Assembly (NCBI GenBank): GCA_964350695.1 | Contig: CAYGKM010000005.1 | Coordinates: forward strand, 1 to 64,000 | DNA length: 64,000 bases | Source of the DNA: TMED27 sp964350695 | GTDB taxonomy: Bacteria > Pseudomonadota > Alphaproteobacteria > Micavibrionales > Micavibrionaceae | Reading direction: 5' to 3' | Part shown: piece after piece, positions 57,434 to 64,000 of the stretch | Layout: each line of letters starts with the position of its first letter | Numbering within the stretch: position 1 is the first letter of the stretch | Made by a program: the position numbers and the translations under genes | The notes under the pieces: generated by a model | Told to the model about the DNA's origin: nothing | The model's database searches: none | Seen by the model: the letters and a program-made list of their open reading frames with translations, nothing else

Positions 57434-58150
57434 TTAAAAGGTTAATTTCACCATAGCTTGGGGCGCGGATTCTGTTACGCCTTCAATGCCGTATTTGTTG
57501 TGCCAGTAACGCCATTCAATGCCAGCCTGCACTTTGCCTTCGGGTGCGAAGTTGAATGTATCACCAATATCGAGCAAAAGCTGGGGCTGGGTAAAGAAGT
57601 TTTTATCGCCTTCTTCATAATCGGCATAATCGAAATAGCCATCAAAGGTTAATTTTTGGCCTGCGATTTCGAATGGATGGCTCCAGACCCATGTTGTTTG
57701 CCAGCCGGAGCCTGCGACGTCGGGGTTGTTGCGGCTGTACCAGTTTGTTTGGAAGAAGTTAAAGCCCGGGATGTTAAAATCTACGGCTCCGCCGATGAGA
57801 TATGCATCAAAGCCGCGTGCGCGTTCTAATGTGCCTGAAACAAGCACGTCTCGCACGATTGCATCATCGGAGATTGGTTGGTTGAAGATTTTGCTTAAAG
57901 ACAGGCGCGGAGAAAGTTCGTAGTTCCATTCGTCTTTCTGATCGAGCGGAACGTCGATATAGAAGAAATTATCACCGTATGTCCAACCGTTGGCGTGTTC
58001 GAGCGTGAACGTGCTTTGTGTGGGTTCGGTAAGTTCGAAGCCGTGACCATGAAGCAGTTGCACATTTGTGGACTGCCATTCAATGATTTCAGCTTTAGCG
58101 TGTGTGGATATAAGGAGGAGTGGCAAAGCTGCCAATAATATTAAGCGCAT
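57434..58150 (-). CDS. Tsx/OmpK-family nucleoside-specific outer-membrane channel
   Basis: 238 residues. A signal peptide (LILLAALPLLLISTHAKA) is followed by a beta-barrel with EIIEWQSTNVQLLHG, NGWTYGDNFFYIDVP, FFQTNWYSRN and GWQTTWVWSHPF, and a terminal phenylalanine (MVKLTF). These features fit the Tsx family of nucleoside porins, although the ligand is not shown. The ATG at 58150 with GAAAGA upstream is preferred over a TTG at 58165. It has its own promoter and is followed three bases later by mazG; nucleoside uptake next to an NTP pyrophosphatase is suggestive but may be accidental. Confidence 0.82.
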   Translation of the reverse strand: MRLILLAALPLLLISTHAKAEIIEWQSTNVQLLHGHGFELTEPTQSTFTLEHANGWTYGDNFFYIDVPLDQKDEWNYELSPRLSLSKIFNQPISDDAIVRDVLVSGTLERARGFDAYLIGGAVDFNIPGFNFFQTNWYSRNNPDVAGSGWQTTWVWSHPFEIAGQKLTFDGYFDYADYEEGDKNFFTQPQLLLDIGDTFNFAPEGKVQAGIEWRYWHNKYGIEGVTESAPQAMVKLTF

Positions 58151-58203
58151 GATTTTATCTTTCAATTTTTTTAATGTTGGGGCTTGTAAACAACTTGTGG
58201 GCG

Positions 58204-58232
58204 TTTGTAACGGGTCTTAAATGATCTGTAAA
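58204..58232 (-). promoter_or_regulatory. Promoter for the tsx-mazG pair (TTTACA-N17-TACAAA)
   Basis: Minus-strand TTTACA (58227-58232) and TACAAA (58204-58209) are 17 bases apart, about 50 bases ahead of the tsx-like ATG. Confidence 0.5.
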
Positions 58233-58297
58233 GAGGGTGCGTGATAATTGACGATAAAGATGTGATAATATATATTATGTAAATTAATATATGAGAT

Positions 58298-59146
58298 TTA
58301 GGAGGAGTGCTCTTTTTTATATGTGTTTAGGGTTTCCCATGTTCCTAAGTCTGCCCATTCACAATTCAGGCGCATCATATGGACGCTCTCAAGATTTTCC
58401 AGCAACGCTTTATCTATTGAGATGCTCTCCAGATTTTCTGCGGCATTGATATCAATGCGGTTTAGGGATTGCTCTGCCGATGTCCACAGGCTTTGGGCTG
58501 CCGCATAGATACGCGGACAATGATCCTTGATTAGTTCCAGAGCGTCATCAGATTTCATCAGGAAGATACCCGAGTTCCAAAAATACTCACCGCTGTCCAG
58601 ATAGCTTTGCGCTATATCAAGGTCCGGCTTTTCGGTAAAATCAAAGACTGCACCGTCTTTAACGCCGATATAACCGTATCCGGTGAATGGTGATGTGGGC
58701 TTGACGCCGAATAAGGTAATTGGATTATTATCATTTCGCGCCATGAGGACGGTTTTTTGAAAGGCCAAAGTATCGCTTATGTAATGATCTGACGGGCAAA
58801 TTAGGGCATACGCGCCCCGCTCTACTTCATTTACATATAACAAAGACAGTGTAATGGCTAAAGCCGTACCTGCGGCGGTTTTTTCGTAGAGAACGCAGGT
58901 GTTCTGGAGCTCCGGCGCGGCTGTTATGGTCTCTATGAGCGGCTGATACTGCTTATTGGTTACGATGAGCGGTGGTTTGAAGACGGGGTTTTTGAAGCGC
59001 CCGAGCGTTGTTTGCAGCATGGATTGATTATCTTCGATGAGATCGAGGAATTGCTTAGGGCGCTGCGCACTTGAAAGCGGCGCCAAGCGCTTGCCTTCGC
59101 CGCCCGCAAGGATAACGGGGAGTATTGAATTTATTTTGCCGTGCAT
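58298..59146 (-). CDS. Short mannose-1-phosphate guanylyltransferase-like protein
   Basis: 282 residues. The nucleotidyltransferase domain is clear: ILPVILAGGEGKRLAPLSSA with RPKQFLDL, ICPSDHYI, FTGYGYIGVKDG, FTEKPDLDIA, YFWNSGIFLMK and the final CEWADLGTWETL. It stops just after that motif, so it lacks the C-terminal beta-helix and isomerase domain of full ManC/AlgA proteins (about 350-480 residues). It may be a natural single-domain form supplying GDP-mannose. The start overlaps the metallo-beta-lactamase gene by 16 bases, so it is last in the tmk-holB-metG-tatD operon, an unusual place for a sugar-nucleotide gene. Confidence 0.8.
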   Translation of the reverse strand: MHGKINSILPVILAGGEGKRLAPLSSAQRPKQFLDLIEDNQSMLQTTLGRFKNPVFKPPLIVTNKQYQPLIETITAAPELQNTCVLYEKTAAGTALAITLSLLYVNEVERGAYALICPSDHYISDTLAFQKTVLMARNDNNPITLFGVKPTSPFTGYGYIGVKDGAVFDFTEKPDLDIAQSYLDSGEYFWNSGIFLMKSDDALELIKDHCPRIYAAAQSLWTSAEQSLNRIDINAAENLESISIDKALLENLESVHMMRLNCEWADLGTWETLNTYKKEHSS

Positions 59147-59928
59147 GTGAGTTTCATCCCATCAAAGGCGGGTTCATAGCCTGTGGGGAGTTCATTTGCA
59201 AGCGTTTGATAGTCCATGGACAGAGAAAGGCTGCTCAGGATGACGCGCTGCGCGCCGATTTTTTTGTTAAGCGCGTAGATGGTTGCGAGATTGGCGTGGA
59301 CTTTGTTATTGTCTTGGTTGTAAGCCGCGGCATCGACAATCCATGTTTTAACACCTTTGAGAGATTTTATGGCTGTGTCGTCCAGTGTCAAAAAATCGAG
59401 GCTATAGGCGAAGTCCCCGAACCGGAATCCCACGGAACTGCAACTGCCGTGGTCCTGAACGAAGGGGATGAACTCTATGTCCCCTGCCCTCATTGTTTGG
59501 CCGTAATCTTTTGGTGAAAAGACTGTGGGGCTGACTATTGGCGGGTAGAGATCAATCTTTCCGCCGCTGAACATATAATCAAAGCGTGGGGTGATGTCGT
59601 CGTAGGTTTCCTGATTCATATAGGCATCGACAAGTTTGCCTCCGCGAAAGCGAATAACGCGCAGCTCATCAATACCGTTCATATGATCGCTGTGGTGGTG
59701 GGTGTAAAGAACAGCGTCAATATGGTTGATATTTGCGTTGTTGAGCTGGTTTCTGAAATCCGGGCCGGTATCAATGACAAGGGTTGTTACGTCGCTTTGA
59801 ACCGTGATTGAGGAGCGGCTTCTGCGGTTTTTGCGCTCGTTTGGGTCGCATGCGCCCCAGTAATTGCCGATGGCGGGGACGCCCGTTGAATTGCCGCAAC
59901 CGAGTATGGTGATTTTTAGTTCGCGCAT
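59131..59928 (-). CDS. MBL-fold hydrolase, PhnP-like, with an altered metal site
   Basis: 265 residues. The opening ITILGCGNSTGVPAIGNYWG and the HxHxDH motif (His77, His79, Asp81, His82 in YTHHHSDHMNGID) define the phosphodiesterase-like metallo-beta-lactamase family. QDHGSCSSVGFRFGD and YSLDFL supply the next ligands. The C-terminal motif that normally carries a last histidine reads ILSSLSLSMDY (residues 230-240) with serines instead. The gene is coupled to tatD by TGATG, the standard metG-tatD-mbl arrangement. Activity may be changed or reduced; the natural substrate of the family in this context is unknown. Confidence 0.85.
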   Translation of the reverse strand: MRELKITILGCGNSTGVPAIGNYWGACDPNERKNRRSRSSITVQSDVTTLVIDTGPDFRNQLNNANINHIDAVLYTHHHSDHMNGIDELRVIRFRGGKLVDAYMNQETYDDITPRFDYMFSGGKIDLYPPIVSPTVFSPKDYGQTMRAGDIEFIPFVQDHGSCSSVGFRFGDFAYSLDFLTLDDTAIKSLKGVKTWIVDAAAYNQDNNKVHANLATIYALNKKIGAQRVILSSLSLSMDYQTLANELPTGYEPAFDGMKLTCTAK

Positions 59929-60725
59929 CAGGGTTGCCCTTGCGCTCTATCAAACAGCGTGAAGAAGTTCTGCGTGGTTTGTGCGGCGAAGGTTTCAATT
60001 TCGGTTTCGCGTAGATTGGCCAGAAATTCTCCTGTGTGGTGTACATGTTTTGGATGATTTGTTTTCCCCCGATGCGGCACGGGTGCAAGGAACGGGGCGT
60101 CGGTTTCGACGAGGATTTTATCTTGCGGCGTATTTCTGGCGATATCTTGGATCTCTTTTGCGCTGTTGAATGTGACGATACCGGAAAAGGACAGGTAGAA
60201 GCCCAAATCAAGCGCGGCTTCAGCAAGGCCCGCGCCGGAGGAAAAGCAGTGCATGACGCCTTTAAGGGCTGTGTCTGCGCCCTCCTCCCTCAATATGGCG
60301 GCGATGTCTTCGTCGGCGTCTCTTGCGTGAACGATGAGGGGGAGGCCCGTTTCGATGCAGGCGCGGATGTGTTTGCGGAAGGACTTGGCTTGGTCTGCGC
60401 GGTCGGCGTAGTCGTAATAGTAATCGAGGCCGCTCTCCCCTATTCCCACGATGTTGGAGTTTGAATTTGCAAGGTTTACCAACTCTTGTTGGGAGATTTT
60501 CAACTCATCGGGTTTGGAGGCATCATGCGGGTGCGTGCCGATGGAACACCAGATTTTGTCATGGCTTTCGGCAATTTCGAGGAGTTGCGGGAGTTCTTCG
60601 GAGATGCGGCAGCAAATTGTGACCATGCCGTCCACGTTTTCGCTAAAGGCTTGCCGGGCGATGGTTTTTGGGTCTGCGCCGTCAAAGCGATTGTGGTTGA
60701 GGTGGCAGTGAGAGTCGATCCACAT
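59928..60725 (-). CDS. TatD-family metal-dependent hydrolase (YcfH-like)
   Basis: 265 residues. Metal-binding motifs are MWIDSHCHLNHNRFDG, IGESGLDYYYDYADRADQ, LPLIVHARDADEDI, MHCFSSGAGLAEAALDLG and LVETDAPFLAPVPHRG, all in the normal order for the TatD amidohydrolase family (DNase/RNase or D-aminoacyl-tRNA deacylase activities are reported). It lies one base after metG and overlaps the MBL gene by one base, as is typical. Confidence 0.93.
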   Translation of the reverse strand: MWIDSHCHLNHNRFDGADPKTIARQAFSENVDGMVTICCRISEELPQLLEIAESHDKIWCSIGTHPHDASKPDELKISQQELVNLANSNSNIVGIGESGLDYYYDYADRADQAKSFRKHIRACIETGLPLIVHARDADEDIAAILREEGADTALKGVMHCFSSGAGLAEAALDLGFYLSFSGIVTFNSAKEIQDIARNTPQDKILVETDAPFLAPVPHRGKTNHPKHVHHTGEFLANLRETEIETFAAQTTQNFFTLFDRAQGQP

Positions 60726-60726
60726 T

Positions 60727-62295
60727 TTATGCGGCCTCTTCCTCGACGATGATGCGCGGGAACACGCCCTCGGGTTGTTCGATTTGCGTGCCTGCGGTAG
60801 TTTCGATTTTATCGGTGATATGCGCGAAGTTACGTTCGCCTTCCGGGGTTTTGAGTTGATCGAGAAGCTTTGAGCAAGCCTCAGGCGTGACGGCGAGGGT
60901 CAAAATGCCGAGGCGGCGGATAACTTCAACAAGGACAAAGAGCACGGTTTTCATGCGCTCCGGATCGGTTTTCTTGAGGGTCCACGGGGCTTGTGCGTCG
61001 ATATATCCATTGGCGGCCATAACTACGCGCCATGTTTCTTCCAAAGCGCGGTGAACCTTAAATGCGCCCATGTCTTTTTGAATTTGCGTCAAGGCTTTGG
61101 TGGAAAGCTCGATAAGGGCTTTGTCTTCGGCGGTCATTTCATTGGGCGCAGGAATTTTCGCATCACAGTTTTTATAGATGATTGAAAGCGTACGCTGCGC
61201 CAGGTTGCCGAGACCATTGGCGAGGTCTGCGTTTATGCGGGTTACGGCTTGTTCGGGCGAGAAGTTGCCGTCTTGGCCGTGCGGGATTTCACGCATCAGG
61301 AAATAGCGGATTTGGTCAAGGCCGAAGGTTTCAACGAGGCCGTCAGGTGAAAGCACGTTGCCGATGGATTTTGACATTTTCTCGCCGTGTACGTTTATGA
61401 AGCCATGGGCGAAGACGGTTTCAGGCAAGGGCAAGTCTGCGGCCATGAGGAATGCGGGCCAGTATATACAATGGAAGCGCGTGATGTCTTTGCCGATCAC
61501 GTGATATTGCGCGGGCCAGAATTTTTTGTATTGCTCGCTGTCTGTATCAGGGTAGCCGATGCCTGTGAGGTAGTTTGTTAGCGCGTCGAGCCAGACATAC
61601 ATGACGTGGTCTTCATCATCCGGCACAGGGATGCCCCATTTCAGGCGGTCTTTATGGCGGGAGACGGATAAATCCTTGAGGCCGCCTTCTTGTTTGACGA
61701 AAGAAATGATCTCGTTGCGCCGGCTTTGCGGTTCAATGAACTCAGGATGCGCCTCGTAATATTCAAGTAATTTCTCAGTATAATTCGATAACTTAAAGAA
61801 ATAGCTGGACTCTTCGACCCATTTTACGGGTTTTCCATCGGCGGTGAATTTGTCGCCGTTTTCGGCTGTGCGGAGTTCGTCTTCGGTGAAATACGCTTCA
61901 TCACCGACGGAGTACCAGCCTTCATATTTACCAAGCTCTATCTCGCCTTTGTCTTTAAGCGTTTTCCAGATGGCTTGAGAGGCACGGTAGTGGCGCTCTT
62001 CCGATGTGCGGATGAAATCATTGTTAGAAATATTAAGAGTTTTGGTCATTTCGCGGAAGGTTTCGGCGTTTTTATCCGAGAATTCTTTCGGGCTCATGCC
62101 ATTGTCTTCTGCGGTTTTTGCGACTTTCTCGCCGTGTTCGTCTGTGCCTGTGAGGAAATAGACGTCGCGGCCATTTAAGCGCTGAAAGCGTGCCATCACA
62201 TCGGTGAGTATAACCTCATAGGCGTGGCCCAGATGCGGGACGCCGTTGACGTATGATATGGCGGTGGTGATATAAAAAGGTGTTTTATCGCTCAT
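60727..62295 (-). CDS. metG: Methionyl-tRNA synthetase
   Basis: Charges tRNA-Met; 522 residues. The HIGH-type motif is VPHLGHAYEVILTD (HLGH at residues 21-24) and the KMSKS loop is VHGEKMSKSIGNVLSP. YVNGVPHLGH and FLTGTDEHGEK are typical. It lacks a cysteine zinc knuckle in the connective peptide and the C-terminal tRNA-binding appendix, matching the shorter alphaproteobacterial form. It lies 12 bases after holB. Confidence 0.97.
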   Translation of the reverse strand: MSDKTPFYITTAISYVNGVPHLGHAYEVILTDVMARFQRLNGRDVYFLTGTDEHGEKVAKTAEDNGMSPKEFSDKNAETFREMTKTLNISNNDFIRTSEERHYRASQAIWKTLKDKGEIELGKYEGWYSVGDEAYFTEDELRTAENGDKFTADGKPVKWVEESSYFFKLSNYTEKLLEYYEAHPEFIEPQSRRNEIISFVKQEGGLKDLSVSRHKDRLKWGIPVPDDEDHVMYVWLDALTNYLTGIGYPDTDSEQYKKFWPAQYHVIGKDITRFHCIYWPAFLMAADLPLPETVFAHGFINVHGEKMSKSIGNVLSPDGLVETFGLDQIRYFLMREIPHGQDGNFSPEQAVTRINADLANGLGNLAQRTLSIIYKNCDAKIPAPNEMTAEDKALIELSTKALTQIQKDMGAFKVHRALEETWRVVMAANGYIDAQAPWTLKKTDPERMKTVLFVLVEVIRRLGILTLAVTPEACSKLLDQLKTPEGERNFAHITDKIETTAGTQIEQPEGVFPRIIVEEEAA

Positions 62296-62307
62296 GGTCT
62301 TCTCGCG

Positions 62308-63441
62308 TTAAGCCGCAAGAATTGAAAAGGCCTGTAGGACGGCTTGGCGTTTGTCCAGATTGGCGTGATCAACCTTGCGGAAGTGATCCTCTAGGTTTTC
62401 ACAGATTTCCAGCAGTTTCGCAAGGGAAGATTGGCGCAGGATACTCTCAAAGGCAGGGCGATTGAGGATGGCGCTTTCCAGTGGAAGCCCTCTCGCCTTC
62501 GAATGCGTAAGCGAGCGGAAAATCCAAATGAGGAGTTCGGCAAAACTTTGATAGGTTTTTTCCTGTCCTATGCGGGCAAATTCCCCCGCAAGCACATGGA
62601 GGCCAGGGATGTCTTGTTTTGGCCAGTTTTCAAAGGCCATGAGGATGCGCGCGAGGGTATCGAGGCCGCCTTCTTCAATGTATTGCACGGTTTTGCCGAT
62701 GCTGCCCTCGCTTAAGGTATAGAGCATTTCAAGCTGCTCTTGTTCGAGGGTATAACCGCCGATTTCTAGCGTACGCTCAAAGTCGGGTAATGCGGGGGGA
62801 TTGAAGTGCAATACTTGTGTGCGTGAGCGGATGGTGGGGATGAGTGCGCCCAAGCGATGAGCAACAAGAACAATCATGGTTTGTTTTGGCGGTTCTTCAA
62901 GCACTTTAAGCAGGGCGTTTTGGGCGGCGCGGTTCATGGTGTCTGCGTCATCAATGATGATGATGCGCCAGCCGCCTTCCGAGGCGGTCATGTGCAGGAA
63001 CGGCCCTGTTCTGCGGATATCCGCCACGGATATGGTGTTTTTTTCCGGTTCTATGGTGATCAGGTCGGGGTGGGCTTGGCCGTCTATCAGGCGAACGGTT
63101 TTATCTTGCGGATCTATGTCGAAGTTTTCGAGCGTGATTGGCGCATCATCGAACATGCTGTCTTGTTCGGAGCCGGTTTTCCCGTGCTTAAGGAGGAAGC
63201 GGGCAAGGCGATATGTGAAGGTGGCTTTGCCGATCCCTTTAAGGCCCGCAAAGACAAGGCCGTGCGGGAGTTTTTCTTGTTTAAAAAGCTGGAGCAGGTG
63301 TTTTTCTATTTTATCGAAGCCTTTGCTCTCCATCATATGGCGCGGCGGCTTGAAGCCTTGCTCTTCCAGAATGGGCGTGTCGAGGAAGCTGTCGTCTATG
63401 ATTTCTTTTTCTTCTTGGGGGGCTTCGCCGAATAAATCCAT
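62308..63441 (-). CDS. holB: DNA polymerase III delta-prime subunit
   Basis: Clamp-loader subunit; 377 residues. The AAA+ region has LPHGLVFAGLKGIGKATFTY (P-loop GLKGIGKAT), ISVADIRRTGPFLHMTASEG, IIIDDADTMNRAAQNALLKV, LEEPP and VAHRLGALIPTIRSRTQVLH. The canonical four-cysteine zinc motif is not evident. A charged N-terminal extension of about 45 residues precedes the domain. The ATG shares one base with the tmk stop (TGATG), the usual tmk-holB pair. Confidence 0.94.
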   Translation of the reverse strand: MDLFGEAPQEEKEIIDDSFLDTPILEEQGFKPPRHMMESKGFDKIEKHLLQLFKQEKLPHGLVFAGLKGIGKATFTYRLARFLLKHGKTGSEQDSMFDDAPITLENFDIDPQDKTVRLIDGQAHPDLITIEPEKNTISVADIRRTGPFLHMTASEGGWRIIIIDDADTMNRAAQNALLKVLEEPPKQTMIVLVAHRLGALIPTIRSRTQVLHFNPPALPDFERTLEIGGYTLEQEQLEMLYTLSEGSIGKTVQYIEEGGLDTLARILMAFENWPKQDIPGLHVLAGEFARIGQEKTYQSFAELLIWIFRSLTHSKARGLPLESAILNRPAFESILRQSSLAKLLEICENLEDHFRKVDHANLDKRQAVLQAFSILAA

Positions 63442-64000
63442 CAGGCTATTCTCGCCAAGGTTAGATTTTTGATTTCATCGGCCAGTACGGGAAGCGGCCT
63501 GTCAGCATCAATCAGGACGCAGCGTTTATCTTCGCGCTCTGCGATATCAAGGAAGCCCTCGCGCAGGCGTTGATGGAAGGCCATATCGAGGTTTTCGAAT
63601 TTATCTTCGCGCTGTTGCAGTTTCAGGTCTTCGGAGGCCATGCGGCGCCCCGCTCGTGTGAGGCCGATTTCGGGGTCTATATCGAGGATGAAAGTGAGAT
63701 TAGGTTTGATGTGGCCGAGCGTGAGCAGGTTGAGCTGTTCAATCATGTGTAAATCCGCGCCGTGACCATAGCCTTGATAGGCGAGTGTGGAATCGGCAAA
63801 GCGATCGCAGATCACGATTTTGCCGTTTTCGAGTGCGGGGCGTATGACTTTTTCAACATGCATGACCCGCGCGGCATAGAGAAGCAGGGTTTCCGACACA
63901 GGTGTCCAGTTGCCGCCTTGTTTCTGGACGATGAGGTCGCGAATTTTTTCAGCCTCAGGTGTGCCGCCGGGTTCACGGGAGGTGATGACTTTGTGCCCGA
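63441..64000 (-). CDS. tmk: Thymidylate kinase, N-terminus beyond the window
   Basis: Phosphorylates dTMP to dTDP. The reading frame stays open to the window end, and the part before 63899 is coding: TSREPGGTPEAEKIRD, then ENGKIVICDRFADSTLAYQG and FILDIDPEIGLTRAGRR with the lid-like stretch after it. About 186 residues are present of the usual ~205-215; the P-loop methionine end lies outside. A GTG at 63899 would give a false short ORF. It is first in the visible - strand operon tmk-holB-metG-tatD-mbl-manC. Confidence 0.95.
   Translation of the reverse strand, partial: GHKVITSREPGGTPEAEKIRDLIVQKQGGNWTPVSETLLLYAARVMHVEKVIRPALENGKIVICDRFADSTLAYQGYGHGADLHMIEQLNLLTLGHIKPNLTFILDIDPEIGLTRAGRRMASEDLKLQQREDKFENLDMAFHQRLREGFLDIAEREDKRCVLIDADRPLPVLADEIKNLTLARIA

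Noticed and set aside
1..64000. tRNA, rRNA, CRISPR, prophage or insertion-sequence content
   Set aside because: I looked for cloverleaf T-loop signatures, regular spaced repeats, transposases and integrases and saw none.

Overview
The window is one long stretch of chromosomal housekeeping DNA, roughly half G+C, from an alphaproteobacterium. The class call rests on three things. Gene order follows the classic alphaproteobacterial blocks. The SOS box next to lexA has the alphaproteobacterial form GTTC-N7-GTTC. The pyruvate dehydrogenase E1-beta carries its own lipoyl domain, and IspD and IspF are fused. Lipid A, tryptophan, isoprenoid and nitrogen-regulation genes argue for a Gram-negative with broad biosynthetic ability rather than a reduced endosymbiont. 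Genus cannot be fixed from the sequence. No tRNA, rRNA, transposase, integrase or CRISPR array was seen. Two 100-N gaps (3842-3941, 35541-35640) interrupt the scaffold, and the second looks false.

Block 1 (1-16592, + strand): end of dnaE, a short transcription unit with a 15-codon ORF, then rpsB-tsf-pyrH-frr-uppS-cdsA-dxr-rseP-bamA-skp-lpxD-fabZ-lpxA-lpxI-lpxB. This joins translation factors, phospholipid and isoprenoid precursors, outer-membrane protein assembly and lipid A synthesis. Block 2 (16601-29260, mostly - strand): ppiD-trpE and trpG-trpD-trpC-lexA, then gltX and gltA, with comEC and a YibQ-like polysaccharide deacetylase on the + strand. The yibQ gene sits between trpE and trpGDC.

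Block 3 (29359-45585, + strand): tpiA-secG-pyrG-rlpA-like-kdsA-(unknown)-eno-ftsB-pdhA-pdhB-pdhC-(small lipoprotein, SLOG protein, 2-TM protein)-lpd-(PH-domain protein)-(unknown)-lipA. Central carbon metabolism is combined with lipoylation of the pyruvate dehydrogenase complex. Two accessory insertions break the pdh cluster: a small antisense ORF between pdhB and pdhC, and a three-gene cassette between pdhC and lpd. A palindromic repeat is inserted in frame inside pdhB.

Block 4 (45595-64000): a COQ10-like gene runs into the opposing ispDF-pgpA-cinA cluster. Then come ntrY-ntrX-trkA-murI-gph-like-hfq-hflX on +, and on - the pair tsx-mazG and the operon tmk-holB-metG-tatD-mbl-manC. Compared with common alphaproteobacterial order, dusB-ntrB-ntrC (before ntrY) and moaC-moeA (between trpC and lexA) are absent here.

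No wholly new multi-gene system is evident. The most unusual items are the in-frame palindromic repeat in pdhB, the antisense gene with its own promoter between pdhB and pdhC, the SLOG plus two-helix membrane protein pair, several starts that look leaderless, and a metallo-beta-lactamase-fold protein lacking a usual metal ligand.
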